From: Candidatus Poribacteria bacterium
GTDB lineage: Bacteria; Poribacteria; WGA-4E; WGA-3G
Assembly (NCBI GenBank): GCA_028820635.1
Contig: JAPPIG010000132.1
Span: 62,001 to 126,000 of the forward strand
Reading direction: 5' to 3'
DNA length: 64,000 nucleotides
Every line of letters starts with the position of its first letter. The stretch's first letter is position 1. Both the position numbers and the translations under genes were made by a program. The notes beneath the pieces are model-generated. The model ran no database searches and was not told the DNA's origin. It saw nothing but the letters and a program-made list of their open reading frames with translations. This document shows, piece after piece, positions 27,137 through 36,349 of this stretch.

Positions 27137-28018
27137 ATGATGCCTCAGGAGACTATGAGAGACTATTACGAAATACTTGGCGTTAATCGGAACGCCTCTG
27201 CAGAAGACATCAAAAAGGCATATCGCAAATTAGCAGTTAAATACCATCCCGATAAAAATCCTGGTGACAAAGCTGCTGAGGAAAAATTCAAAGAAGCGTC
27301 TAATGCCTATTCGGTGCTATCTGATCCTGAAAAGCGACGAGTGTATGATACGCGTGGACATGCTGGAGTTCACGGTATGGGATTTGAAGGTTACACTAAT
27401 ATGGACGACATCTTTGCCAACCTCAATCTGAACGATATTTTTGGACGTACGGCTTACGGTGGATTTGGCGATGCTTTCGGCGATGTATTTGGACAGCAAC
27501 GCCGAACAACCCGGACCTATCGTGGTCGCGACCACAGGATTAACCTTCCTATCCCTTTTGCTGATGCTGTACTTGGAACACAAAAAGAGGTTAGCGTCCA
27601 AGGAAAAGGTATAACTCTTAAAATTCCCCCCGGTATTAAAGATGGTCAAACATTACGTGTTCGTGGACATGGAGAATCTATTGGTGCAGGGACATCAGGA
27701 GACCTACTGGTCAAAATATCAGTTCAACCACATCCTACCATAACACGTGACGGACTTGACCTGGTGACGGATGCGAAAGTGCCAATGACAACCGCAGCGT
27801 TAGGCGGCACTGTGCGAGTGCCAACCCTATCAGGAAACGTGGAGCTTAAAATCCCAGCAGGTGCACAACCCGGACAACAGTTACGCCTTCGTGGGCAAGG
27901 AATAGTAGACCCATCTGGACGAAACGGCGATTTGCGAGTGCGTCTTGTTATAGAAATTCCAAAATCATTGTCCCGCAAACAGAAGGATTTATTGAAACAA
28001 CTTGCAAAGACGTTATGA
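27137..28018 (+). CDS. DnaJ-type cochaperone (CbpA-like)
   Basis: 293 residues. J domain at the N-terminus (DYYEILGVNRNASAEDIKKA, then HPD at 37-39), a Gly/Phe-rich linker (about 70-125) and two C-terminal beta-barrel substrate domains (PIPFADAVLGT..., LKIPPGIKDGQTLRVRGHG, LKIPAGAQPGQQLRLRGQG). There are no CxxCxGxG zinc repeats, so it is a type II (CbpA-like) partner of DnaK rather than DnaJ proper. The first ATG at 27137 is given; an ATG at 27155 directly before the J domain has AGGAG only 3 nt upstream and is an alternative. It stimulates DnaK ATPase in the cytoplasm. Confidence 0.9.
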   Translation: MMPQETMRDYYEILGVNRNASAEDIKKAYRKLAVKYHPDKNPGDKAAEEKFKEASNAYSVLSDPEKRRVYDTRGHAGVHGMGFEGYTNMDDIFANLNLNDIFGRTAYGGFGDAFGDVFGQQRRTTRTYRGRDHRINLPIPFADAVLGTQKEVSVQGKGITLKIPPGIKDGQTLRVRGHGESIGAGTSGDLLVKISVQPHPTITRDGLDLVTDAKVPMTTAALGGTVRVPTLSGNVELKIPAGAQPGQQLRLRGQGIVDPSGRNGDLRVRLVIEIPKSLSRKQKDLLKQLAKTL

Positions 28019-28064
28019 AAAGTGAGCTTCCTGAACCAGATGAAATTTCCAGAAGCAATAGGTT

Positions 28065-28439
28065 TTGAGCGGTGAATTAAGGGAATGTGTTGAGGTCGCG
28101 CAAACTATCCCAATAGACGAGGCAGACAAGCCGGATTATCTCGCCTCTATGGCTATTTTGTCTGACATGATATTTGATTTTCAAGACATTCGTAGAATTA
28201 TATCGGAGGAAACCATGCACGAATCATCTGTTATACAATACTTTTCAGAAAAAGCTGAAAGAAAGGCTACCATTGAAGATATACTTGATGTGTTAGATGT
28301 CCGCTTCCAACCTAACAACGTGCAAACGTTGAAACCTATGATTGAAAGCATTGAGGAATTGCAAACGCTTAAGCGATTGCATCGCGAGGCAGTTCAAGTG
28401 CCGAGTCTTGATGAATTTAAGCGTATCTTGGCATCATAA
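28065..28439 (+). pseudogene. Truncated Rpn/PD-(D/E)XK-type protein remnant
   Basis: An open frame of 124 codons from a TTG, with a stop just upstream (28059) and no SD. The sequence (MHESSVIQYFSEKAERKATI, LDVLDVRFQPNN, VPSLDEFKRIL) looks like the C-terminal half of the Rpn-type recombination-promoting nuclease/transposase-like proteins common in cyanobacteria and Poribacteria-like genomes. The N-terminal catalytic half is missing, so this is most likely a 5'-truncated remnant rather than a working gene. The assignment to Rpn is by pattern memory and should be regarded as tentative. Confidence 0.55.
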
Positions 28440-28552
28440 GGGAATTGAGCCTTATATCACAGAAGGTTTACTATAACAACTCGCAAAGACACTATGAAAC
28501 AAAACATAGTTAATGCACTAAATTCTGCCTCATAAGAAGGTAAGGAGAACTA

Positions 28553-29740
28553 ATGATTTCACTATCACAACGGAGTCAAAACGTAACACCATCATCAACC
28601 TTAGCCATCACAGCGAAAATAAACGCGATGATTGCGGATGGCGTAGATGTCGTCAAATTCGGAGCAGGCGAACCCGACTTTGATACACCCGATTATATCA
28701 AAGCCGCCGCAATCACTGCACTTGATGCGGGTTTTACCAAATACACACCCGTCCCCGGTATCCCCGAACTGCGAGAAGCAATAGTGGACAAATTCAAAAA
28801 TGACAACGGACTGGATTATACTGCATCCCAAGTCATCGTTTCCTGTGGTGCAAAACATACCCTCTATAACATCATGCAAGCGATCTGCGATCCGGACGAT
28901 GAGGTCATCTTTGCTGCGCCCTATTGGGTAAGTTATCCACAGCAGATTAAGTTGGCAGGTGCTACCCCACGCGTCATTGAAACCACAGCCGAACAGAATT
29001 TCTGCATGCAACCTGATCAGGTGGAAGCAGCGATAACACCGAAAACAAAAGCGATTCTCATCAACAGTCCAAGCAATCCCACCGGCACTACTTATGATAT
29101 AGAAACACTCAAGCAAATAGCAGCACTTGCAGTCGAAAATCAGGTCTATCTCATCTCCGATGAAATCTATGAAGCATTGCTTTATGACGGTGCAACACAT
29201 CAGAGTCCTGCGTCATTCAACGAGGAAACAAAAGCGATAACCTTTGTCGTCAACGGGGTTTCAAAAGCGTATTCCATGACAGGATGGCGTATTGGGTATA
29301 CTGCAGGTCCCGAAGATGCGATTTCAGCAATGTCTCGCATTCAGTCACACAGCACCTCAAATCCGACCTCCATTGCGCAAAAAGGCGCGGTTGCCGCACT
29401 CAACGAACCGCAAGATGCTGTTGAAGAGATGCGTAAAGCGTTTGAAGAACGTCGTGATGTTATCTGTCAACGTTTTGATGAGATTGAAGGTGTCAGTTAT
29501 GTCAAACCGCAAGGTGCTTTCTACATCTTTCCCGATTTCTCTGAACACTACGGCAGAACACTTGATGGCAAAAAGATTGAAGGGTCAATGGATATAACCG
29601 ATTATTTACTCGGTTCAGCAGGTGTCGGTGTTGTGCCAGGAAATGGATTCGGTGCGGATAACAATTTGCGACTCTCCTTCGCCACCTCTTTGACAGAGAT
29701 TAACCGCGGATTAGATCGTATCAAAAAGGCATTGGGATAA
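28553..29740 (+). CDS. Class I pyridoxal-phosphate aminotransferase (aspartate-type)
   Basis: 395 residues, fold type I. The PLP lysine is K238 in NGVSKAYSMTGWRIGY; NSPSNPTGTTYD holds the cofactor Asn, SDEIYEALLYDG the Asp/Tyr pair, and NNLRLSFATS near the C-terminus has the substrate-binding Arg. These are typical of the I-gamma aspartate/prephenate aminotransferases of bacteria (AspB type). Strong SD AAGGAGA precedes the ATG. It lies downstream of asd and MTR kinase and may contribute aspartate to the same pathway, but about 110 nt separate it from the remnant gene, so separate transcription is possible. Confidence 0.92.
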   Translation: MISLSQRSQNVTPSSTLAITAKINAMIADGVDVVKFGAGEPDFDTPDYIKAAAITALDAGFTKYTPVPGIPELREAIVDKFKNDNGLDYTASQVIVSCGAKHTLYNIMQAICDPDDEVIFAAPYWVSYPQQIKLAGATPRVIETTAEQNFCMQPDQVEAAITPKTKAILINSPSNPTGTTYDIETLKQIAALAVENQVYLISDEIYEALLYDGATHQSPASFNEETKAITFVVNGVSKAYSMTGWRIGYTAGPEDAISAMSRIQSHSTSNPTSIAQKGAVAALNEPQDAVEEMRKAFEERRDVICQRFDEIEGVSYVKPQGAFYIFPDFSEHYGRTLDGKKIEGSMDITDYLLGSAGVGVVPGNGFGADNNLRLSFATSLTEINRGLDRIKKALG

Positions 29741-29768
29741 GGAAATCCTCTCTTTTAGGAAGGCTCCC

Positions 29769-29797
29769 TCTTGTTGGAGGGCTTTGTAAGCCCGATT
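29769..29797 (+). repeat. Short palindromic repeat unit
   Basis: TCTTGTTGGAGGGCTTTGTA followed by AGCCCGAT; the same unit appears inverted near 55645-55673. The GGGCTT-TGT-AAGCCC part forms a hairpin. Confidence 0.6.
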
Positions 29798-29878
29798 ACT
29801 GTCTGAATCACGGATTTATACGGATTACACCAAATTACCCAAATGCCTCTATGAACATAAAATAAAGGAGATACTATC

Positions 29879-31588
29879 GTGACACAACCTAATCTTGTCT
29901 TCGTTATCACCGACGACCAAGGCTACGGTGATTTGGGATGCACCGGAAACCCAGTCATCAACACCCCGAATTTAGACGCACTTGCAGGAGAGAGCGTCCA
30001 ACTGCGGAACCTGCATGTTGGTCCTACTTGTTCACCGACGCGCGCAGGCATCATGACCGGACGCTACTGCAACTCAACTGGTGTGTGGCATACCATCGGG
30101 GGCAGATCACTTCTCCGCAGCGATGAGGTCACGATGGCAGATATCTTCAGACGTAACGGCTATAAAACTGGCATGTTCGGCAAATGGCATCTCGGCGATA
30201 ACTATCCGTTCCGTCCGCACGACCGTGGTTTTGAAGAAGCACTCTATCATGGTGGCGGGGGTATCAGTCAAACTCCCGACTATTGGGGCAACGATTATTT
30301 TGACGATACCTATTTTAGCAACGGGTCTGAACAACCTTTTGAAGGTTATTGTACTGATGTCTGGTTTCAAGAAGGCATGAAGTTTATTGAAAGGAATCAG
30401 AATCGGCCATTTTTCTGTTATATCCCAACCAACGCCCCACACGGACCCTTCCGCGTCCCTGATGCTTATAGTGAGGTATACCGCAGGAAAGGGGAACCAG
30501 AATCGCGTGCTTGTTTTTACGGCATGATTACCAACATAGACGACAACATGGCACGACTCCGACATCATCTCAAAGTATTAGGACTTGAGGAAAACACCAT
30601 CCTAATTTTCATGACCGATAACGGTTCTGCGAATGGCTGCGATTTGGATGGACAGCAGTTTGTCAAATCAGGATACAATGCCGGGATGCGTGGTAAAAAA
30701 GGATCACCTTATGAAGGTGGACATCGTGTGCCGCTCTTTATGCACTGGCCCAACGGTGGTTTCTCACAAAAGAAAGAGGTTGACGAACTCACAGCAAACA
30801 TTGATCTATTGCCAACACTTATTGACCTCTGCGATTTAGAAGTGTCCGAGACTTCACGTTTTCACGGCACCAGCATTGCACCGTTATTGCAAGATGAACC
30901 AGTGGAATGGAAAGAGCGCGTAGTTGTTACAGATTCACAACGTATTGAAAATCCGATTAAGTGGAGACAGAGTGCCACAATGTCACAAAGATGGCGACTC
31001 ATCAATGGTACCGAACTTTACGACATCCAAGCAGACCCCGAACAACGTGAGGACATCGCTGCTGACCATTCTGAAGTTGTGGCAGAACTACGCGAGCATT
31101 ATGAGACGTGGTGGACATTGGTTTCGGAACGGTTTGATGAAGAGTGTCCAATTGTCGTTGGCACTCAAAACGAGCAACTTGCATGTATAACGACACATGA
31201 TTGGCACGGTAGTGGAAATGCCTGGAATCAAGGGTCTATACGGAACGGAATGGAATGCAACGGGTATTGGGCAATTGAGATTCCTGAAGATGGTGAGTAT
31301 AGTTTTGAGTTACGCCGCTGGCCTCGTGAGGAAAACAGAGCCATTACAGAGGGGATTCCCGGTGAGAAAATTGACCTTTACAACGGTGGACGCGCATTAG
31401 ACTTGAAAACAGCACAAATCCGCATTGGTGACCAGTCTGCAACCCAGGCTATTGAACCTGATGCAGTCGGCGCAACCTTTACATTCAACCTCAAAGCAGG
31501 ACAAACACGTCTCCACACACAATTCTCGGACGAAACAGAAGAATTAACACTTGGCGCCTATTATGTCTATGTAAAACAGGTAATTTGA
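29879..31588 (+). CDS. Sulfatase (arylsulfatase family)
   Basis: 569 residues. Formylglycine motif CSPTR with Cys51, metal aspartates D12/D13 in VITDDQGYGDLG, GKWHLGD, FMTDNGSANG and RVPLFMHWP, all typical of type I sulfatases. The protein hydrolyses sulfate esters, most likely on sulfated polysaccharides. No signal peptide is visible. About 140 residues at the C-terminus (SGNAWNQGSIRNGMECNGYW, FELRRWPREENRA...) form an extra beta domain not needed for catalysis, perhaps for carbohydrate binding. Start is GTG at 29879, with GGAG 9 nt upstream. A formylglycine-generating enzyme would be needed but is not in the window. Sulfatases are numerous in sponge symbionts. Confidence 0.92.
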   Translation: MTQPNLVFVITDDQGYGDLGCTGNPVINTPNLDALAGESVQLRNLHVGPTCSPTRAGIMTGRYCNSTGVWHTIGGRSLLRSDEVTMADIFRRNGYKTGMFGKWHLGDNYPFRPHDRGFEEALYHGGGGISQTPDYWGNDYFDDTYFSNGSEQPFEGYCTDVWFQEGMKFIERNQNRPFFCYIPTNAPHGPFRVPDAYSEVYRRKGEPESRACFYGMITNIDDNMARLRHHLKVLGLEENTILIFMTDNGSANGCDLDGQQFVKSGYNAGMRGKKGSPYEGGHRVPLFMHWPNGGFSQKKEVDELTANIDLLPTLIDLCDLEVSETSRFHGTSIAPLLQDEPVEWKERVVVTDSQRIENPIKWRQSATMSQRWRLINGTELYDIQADPEQREDIAADHSEVVAELREHYETWWTLVSERFDEECPIVVGTQNEQLACITTHDWHGSGNAWNQGSIRNGMECNGYWAIEIPEDGEYSFELRRWPREENRAITEGIPGEKIDLYNGGRALDLKTAQIRIGDQSATQAIEPDAVGATFTFNLKAGQTRLHTQFSDETEELTLGAYYVYVKQVI

Positions 31589-31816
31589 GATATAAGTCCC
31601 GCTAAACTTCATAGGACAGCACAGAAATGTCCCATAATCCCTCTCTTTCAACTTCGCCTGCACAAAATCGTGCAGGCATCTTCTCCTACTTGTTCCTTTT
31701 CGGGCAATTCAAACCTTGATATACTAAGTTTATCAATATATTTAGCGTATTGACACTGGCATAGAAATTGCGCATACACGGTTAATAACAAATTATGAAA
31801 TCCATAATTCTACTTA

Positions 31817-31975
31817 TTCGGGTAGGCGCGCTTTGTAAGCACGCTGATCAAATATGCCGTTAATTGTAAATTACTATAGTCAAGATAATTGATAGTTCTT
31901 GAATGTAGTCGGGAATCGGAGTTCCCTCCTACAAGAAGGGATATTTCAGTAGGAGCGATCTCCGAATCGCGACGG
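31817..31975 (+). repeat. Palindromic repeat family 2, copy 1
   Basis: Module A (31906-31934, TAGTCGGGAATC then GGAGTTCCCTCCTACAA) and module B (31949-31974, GTAGGAGCGATCTCCGAATC then GCGACG). Both recur, inverted, at 40041-40139. A hairpin GCGCGCTTTGTAAGCACGC precedes them near 31826. The rest of the gap 31589-32040 holds no gene; nothing else stands out. Confidence 0.7.
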
Positions 31976-32040
31976 ACAATAATATGTTGACAAAGCAATA
32001 GTTTAGTTCGTGTCTATTCACAACCCAAAGGAGTTATCCA

Positions 32041-32412
32041 ATGAAAACATTAAATCTTCTGGCAGGCACCATGCTTATTTTACTGGCAGGTTGCGCAACA
32101 TACACTCCTATAGAAAACAAATACAAATCAGAAAACGCCCCATCAGTGCGGCGAGGCATGGATGTGTATAAAGGACGACACATTTCAGAAGTTATCCAAA
32201 GATGGGGACAACCTCACAAGATCGTTGAGCAAAGTTCAGGTGGGGAGATTTATACTTGGAAGTTTAACGCACCTATTACAACCTTTCCCGATGGACGCCT
32301 GCGTAGAAGAAAAGGCACGATACAACCGATCATAAACCTTTATACACATCAAGATGGCATAGTATACCACTGGACTTCCGATACAGGGACACGAGTAGTA
32401 AGACCTCGGTAA
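32041..32412 (+). CDS. Small lipoprotein
   Basis: 123 residues. Signal peptide with lipobox LLAGCA (Cys about 19), so it is lipid-anchored after processing by Lgt and Lsp. The mature part contains RGMDVYKGRHISEVIQRWGQ followed by PHKIVEQ, a pattern like the small BamE/SmpA-type fold where a GxxxxxVxxxWG motif starts the domain, but similarity is too weak for a firm name. SD AAAGGAG lies 8 nt before the ATG. It is isolated between a sulfatase and a LamG gene on the other strand. Confidence 0.75.
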   Translation: MKTLNLLAGTMLILLAGCATYTPIENKYKSENAPSVRRGMDVYKGRHISEVIQRWGQPHKIVEQSSGGEIYTWKFNAPITTFPDGRLRRRKGTIQPIINLYTHQDGIVYHWTSDTGTRVVRPR

Positions 32413-32475
32413 TAAATGATACTCTAATAAACTTGGTTCACCAATCATTACCAAGGTTATACGCTCCACTAAATT

Positions 32476-33228
32476 CTACCGCTGCTTCAATTTCCCCCAT
32501 ACCGTAGGAAGTTTATCTGACGGTTCCACAGCAAGAACAGTCTGGTGAATACCGTCATTCATTATATTCTGAATCTCTTCTTTGGAGAGGGCATCGTTAA
32601 AGAGACCGACTTCATCCATTATACATGCCGATAGAAAACCAGTTCCTCTATCAGTCGCAAGCCATGCAGTCTGATCTTGATCTTGGAGTTGAAACTTCGG
32701 CACTGCTTGTGAGATCTTTTCTTCACCATCTACGTAGATTTTCGCCGTGTTGCCATCGTAGACGTTAGCAACGTGATACCATGTCCCTGCTTTGACGCTA
32801 ACACCACTGCCAATGTTCCAGTTATTGGTCCAACTTCGGAGGAAATTGCTACCATCTTTATATGGAACATAGCGATTGCCACTTTGATCCCATATAGAGA
32901 AATAGTTTTGCTGTCCACCAACATTGGTAAACTGAAGCCACAGGATAAAACTCATTTTATCCTGAATGGTTCCTTTTCCTATAGGAATAGTGACAGTTCC
33001 GCCCTTCTTAATACTTAGTGCCCCGTCAACTTTCCCGTCAACCCAATTGGATTGTGCAGCAGTGCCTTTCTTCTCATTTCCAGACGCATCTTTAACGTCA
33101 TCACCCTTACCTTCGTCAAGTAACCATATCCCGACAATCTTCTCAGGATCAATCTGAGCATCGCTAACACTTATAAACACGCCTAATGTTAGTATGGCAC
33201 AGAGGAATGTAATAACCTTAATATACAT
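32476..33228 (-). CDS. Secreted LamG-domain protein
   Basis: 250 residues. Start ATG at 33228 (SD AGGAG) opens a signal peptide MYIKVITFLCAILTLGVFIS with cleavage near VSDA. The mature part is one concanavalin A-like LamG domain: GIWLLDEGKGDDVKDASGNE (start of the fold), FILWLQF, GTWYHVANVYDGNTAKIYVD and ACIMDEVGLFNDALSKEEI. The last residues, AVEPSDKLPTVWGKLK, form a tail also found in the LamG protein at 58807-59601. It should be extracellular or periplasmic and bind glycans; no catalytic motif is visible. Confidence 0.87.
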   Translation of the reverse strand: MYIKVITFLCAILTLGVFISVSDAQIDPEKIVGIWLLDEGKGDDVKDASGNEKKGTAAQSNWVDGKVDGALSIKKGGTVTIPIGKGTIQDKMSFILWLQFTNVGGQQNYFSIWDQSGNRYVPYKDGSNFLRSWTNNWNIGSGVSVKAGTWYHVANVYDGNTAKIYVDGEEKISQAVPKFQLQDQDQTAWLATDRGTGFLSACIMDEVGLFNDALSKEEIQNIMNDGIHQTVLAVEPSDKLPTVWGKLKQR

Positions 33229-33549
33229 GTGTTGCTCCTTGTTTGAAAATAGTGGTTTAATTATATGTTGTTTTTGCAGTTTAAGCAAATTAATCGGATG
33301 TCAAGAGTGTGTAAATATTTGGGCATTAACCATGTCATCTTCCTTGTTGAAGGGCTTTGATGAAGTTTAATAAAATAGATCGGTAATTTTTCATTATGCA
33401 TATTCGGAACATTCTAAGTGCCTTTCAGTCTCGCTGAAGAGGATTTCCATGTTTGAAAATTGATTACGTTGACAGTTATAGGTATCACTTCACCCTTCCT
33501 AATCTATATCTTCAATATATTAATACATATCCTAATTTCATATTATATT

Positions 33550-33656
33550 CTCGTAGGGAATCAACGCAGCATGAGCGTTTGGCACGCTGCCAAATCAACG
33601 CCTCATGCGCTTTTGGCATTCGGCGGGTTTCGTTCCTCAACCCAACCTACAATATA
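33550..33656 (+). repeat. Composite palindromic repeat
   Basis: Contains GGCACGCTGCC, an AAATCAACGC segment like that of the repeat at 37031-37386, and GGGTTTCGTTCCTCAACCCA, which recurs inverted at 55544-55568 and 55710-55732. No gene in 33229-33725. Confidence 0.6.
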
Positions 33657-33725
33657 AATTTTCAGTAAAATTATTAACTGAGAATACTCAAAACTAAATA
33701 ATTCTGTCTAAAAAGTAAAAAATTG

Positions 33726-33754
33726 TTGCATTAAAAACGTGAATGTGGTATAAT
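33726..33754 (+). promoter_or_regulatory. Promoter for the leader RNA / coiled-coil cluster
   Basis: TTGCAT (33726-33731), 17-nt spacer, TATAAT (33749-33754). It gives a transcript starting near 33761, about 400 nt before the first start codon. Confidence 0.6.
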
Positions 33755-33760
33755 ATTTGA

Positions 33761-34140
33761 AAATGTCAGAAATTACTTGAAAAAGTGATTGACGTTTTTT
33801 GTAAAGTCGTGTAGACTTTACACTAAGGTGTTAGGAATGCACGGAACGCGTGTGTTACACCTGGGCACGCTAACCCCCGAGTGGGGGCGCGCCGAGAGTG
33901 CTGATCTTCACAAAAGCACAATCAGCGCGTAGCCATGCCATAATCCGAGTATGACAGGGCTGGTTTTCATTTTATCACAAGTATCACGCTTGTTGCTATA
34001 GAAATATGGAAACCAGCGAGCCCGAAAGGGAACAGTTGACAGCAACTTTTCACTTTATCCTGCCAACATCTCCTTGAGGGTCTGTCAAAATCAGAAAGAC
34101 CGCTATACGAAAATAGCGTGTAGATGAATGTTACAGACAT
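33761..34140 (+). ncRNA. Candidate structured leader RNA (unassigned)
   Basis: A string of stems lies between the promoter and the first gene: TGTAAAGTC/GACTTTACA (33799-33823), GGTGT/ACACC, GGGCACGC-CCCCC/GGGGG-CGCGCC, GCTGAT/ATCAGC, a long GGGCTGGTTT/AAACCAGC..GCCC arm around 33956-34024, GGTCT/AGACC and CGCTAT/ATAGCG. No coding frame of note fits. The density and perfection of stems exceed what is seen in neighbouring intergenic DNA. It matches no riboswitch, RNase P, tmRNA or SRP RNA consensus I know. It may be a regulatory leader of the downstream cluster or a separate RNA. Confidence 0.5.
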
Positions 34141-34168
34141 TTACCCAAATCCAAAAGGAGACTGAATA

Positions 34169-35080
34169 ATGTTCTATATTCAACAACAGATCGAAAAACG
34201 AAATATATTTGTGGTGTCGCTCATTGCATTCTTATGTATCTCAATGCTCTTATTGGCAGATCCAACTGTGGCTTCGATTTTATGGGGTATTGTTAGTGCT
34301 GCAGGAACAGTTTTATCATTTATATCGCTGATTTGGATTGACATAGGAGACCTTGACGACGAAATTAAGGATCTCAAATGGGAAATTTTCAGACTGGATG
34401 TGAAATATAAGAAGCATCATGCGAAGTATTTATCTCATAAGCAGAAAAGGCAGGAACATTTAGATAAGGTTACTGAATATGAGGGCAAAATCACGACTGC
34501 GGCAGGTGCCAAGAGGGATGCAGAAACACGTGCGGCAGAACAACATTATAACTATGTTTCAGCAAAGCATTATAGCGATTTAGCATGGAAGAAGTACATG
34601 AAACATTATGATAATTGCTCTACTTGTCAAGAGGATATGGCATCTTGTAGTGAATGCACAAATTACTATAATCTGTGGTCAAGTAAGTATGCCGAAACGA
34701 GCAAATACAAGAAAGCGTGGGACGCTGCGAAAGCGGAGATCAAACGGCAGCAGTCAATTATTACCACTGCGGGGTATAATGTTCGAAATCACAATACGTT
34801 TGCCGATATACAACAACGTTTTGCAGATGGTGCCAAAAAGTCTCGCGATAAAGTCGGTGAGAAAATCAATGTCAAAGTAGCGGAAAAGAAAGCGAAAAAG
34901 AAATTACGTGACGATAAGGAAAAAGAGCGCAAAAAGTTAAGGAAAGAAGTAAAAGCGCTACAAAACCAGGTGAAAGCCGTAGAAGCAGATGACCCTGAAG
35001 GCTATGCGGAAGCCCTTGAATCAGACTCTGAACTCAAGGAAGAAGTTGAACGGCTATTAGGGCATGATACAGAGGAGTAA
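34169..35080 (+). CDS. Membrane-anchored coiled-coil protein
   Basis: 303 residues. Two adjoining membrane helices (about 13-32 and 38-56) are followed by a long charged coiled coil from residue 60 to the end (DDEIKDLKWEIFRLDVKYKK, EKKAKKKLRDDKEKERKK). A cysteine cluster CSTCQEDMASCSEC near residues 150-163 could bind a metal or form disulfides. I recognise no family. SD AAAAGGAG stands 10 nt before the ATG. It heads a cluster of three coiled-coil proteins and is preceded by a long structured leader. The next gene starts 4 nt after its stop. Confidence 0.75.
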   Translation: MFYIQQQIEKRNIFVVSLIAFLCISMLLLADPTVASILWGIVSAAGTVLSFISLIWIDIGDLDDEIKDLKWEIFRLDVKYKKHHAKYLSHKQKRQEHLDKVTEYEGKITTAAGAKRDAETRAAEQHYNYVSAKHYSDLAWKKYMKHYDNCSTCQEDMASCSECTNYYNLWSSKYAETSKYKKAWDAAKAEIKRQQSIITTAGYNVRNHNTFADIQQRFADGAKKSRDKVGEKINVKVAEKKAKKKLRDDKEKERKKLRKEVKALQNQVKAVEADDPEGYAEALESDSELKEEVERLLGHDTEE

Positions 35081-35084
35081 TTTA

Positions 35085-36332
35085 ATGAAACAGAAAAAGT
35101 CGTTTTACATCGGAACATCTATTATTTTATTTCTGTTTGTTGTAATTTGTGTTTTAGCATGGCAGGTGTGGCATCGTGGGGACGATTCGTCTGAAAATCG
35201 TCACCTTCCTCCTGTTGTAGAGACAAGCAAAAAGTCGCCATCACCGATCCCCGCAGGGCTGCCCCAAAAGGAGAACAACATGGATATGACAGATATAGAT
35301 ACGATTGAATCCCCTGTCGTTGTCGCCCGTGCGAAGTATGGGAAACAACTGGATCGATTTATGCCTTTTGAAAATAAAGGCAAAACGGATATTCTCAAAA
35401 TCCTTGCGGGACTTTATCCTCATGGTGACCAAAAGGAAACCTTTGAGCAGTATGCGATGGCTTATGATGTTGCGATTCAAGAGTTTTCAAAACCGGAAGA
35501 AAAAGAGCAACTGATTTTGATATTGCTACAAACGGCAGACGATCTTTGGCAGCTGGAAGTATCTAATGAAGGTAAAGCCCATTTTGCCGACTTGCCAGAT
35601 ATAATTAGAGAAACAGAGACGTTGCTTCGTGCAGCGGAAGCTTCTGGAGATTTGGAAGAAGCGGAAAGTCTTCGTCGTGCTATAACCCATCTTAACCAGA
35701 TTCACCAAAGGAATGCAAACAACTCAGAAAGTGAGGCAGAAGCAGAGCAGAGTCGTCGGGAAAATGAATACCATGATGCTGTGTATGGCAAACCCGATCC
35801 TGAGATTTTAGCACTTATCAAAGAGCGTGGGATGCCAGGTTCATACTCCGAGTATCTCGAACTTCTTAAAGCAGAGGGGTTAGTGCCGAGTAATACACCG
35901 AATATACTCACCGATGATGTTGCGTCCCCTACTGTTTTATCGGAACCGTCAAATCCATCGCCAACCGAAAAAGTCGTTGTATCTCCGTCAGAACCTTATG
36001 ATCCGGTAAGGTCGTTGTCTTTGGTACAAACTTCGTTGAAGTCATGGCGTACCGATTTAGATGAGAAATACTTTGATGTGGTAGTATCGCAGTATTTTAC
36101 CTCACAGGAAATAGATGAGTATTTCCCAACTCCGCAGGAACGTGAAAGATTGAAATCTCGAACCTCCGAGATGCAAAGAGCGGTGGTGTCAAAGATACGC
36201 AAAGTTGTCTCCGAGATACCGAATGCAACGCAGGCACAAAAAAGCAAACTCGCGCGTGAGTTGGTCACCACTAACTTTGACAAAGATTTTGCCGATGCTG
36301 TGATAGAACAGCTGCAACTTGACCAAAAATAA
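35085..36332 (+). CDS. Single-pass membrane protein with long acidic exported part
   Basis: 415 residues from the ATG at 35085 (SD GAGGAG; 4 nt after the previous stop). One membrane helix (about residues 8-28) at the N-terminus, basic inside, then a mostly acidic, helical exported domain with Pro/Ser-rich linkers (TSKKSPSPIPAG, EPSNPSPTEK). No known domain was recognised. Near the middle, KPDPEILALIKERGMPGSYS has a helix-turn pattern but no catalytic motif. Operon position implies a shared complex with the preceding coiled-coil membrane protein. Confidence 0.72.
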   Translation: MKQKKSFYIGTSIILFLFVVICVLAWQVWHRGDDSSENRHLPPVVETSKKSPSPIPAGLPQKENNMDMTDIDTIESPVVVARAKYGKQLDRFMPFENKGKTDILKILAGLYPHGDQKETFEQYAMAYDVAIQEFSKPEEKEQLILILLQTADDLWQLEVSNEGKAHFADLPDIIRETETLLRAAEASGDLEEAESLRRAITHLNQIHQRNANNSESEAEAEQSRRENEYHDAVYGKPDPEILALIKERGMPGSYSEYLELLKAEGLVPSNTPNILTDDVASPTVLSEPSNPSPTEKVVVSPSEPYDPVRSLSLVQTSLKSWRTDLDEKYFDVVVSQYFTSQEIDEYFPTPQERERLKSRTSEMQRAVVSKIRKVVSEIPNATQAQKSKLARELVTTNFDKDFADAVIEQLQLDQK

Positions 36333-36349
36333 TCAACCTTATCAAAACT

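Noticed and set aside
33575..33595. Sigma54-type -24/-12 promoter at TGGCACGCTGCC
   Set aside because: It is part of a palindromic repeat, lacks proper -12 TTGC spacing and has no gene correctly placed downstream.
33761..34140. Leader RNA as SRP RNA, RNase P RNA, tmRNA or a known riboswitch
   Set aside because: The GCCC-GAAA-GGG hairpin resembles the SRP tetraloop region, but the flanking GGTCAGG and AGCAG motifs are absent; no GAGGAAAGTCC of RNase P, no tRNA-like ends of tmRNA and no riboswitch consensus was found.
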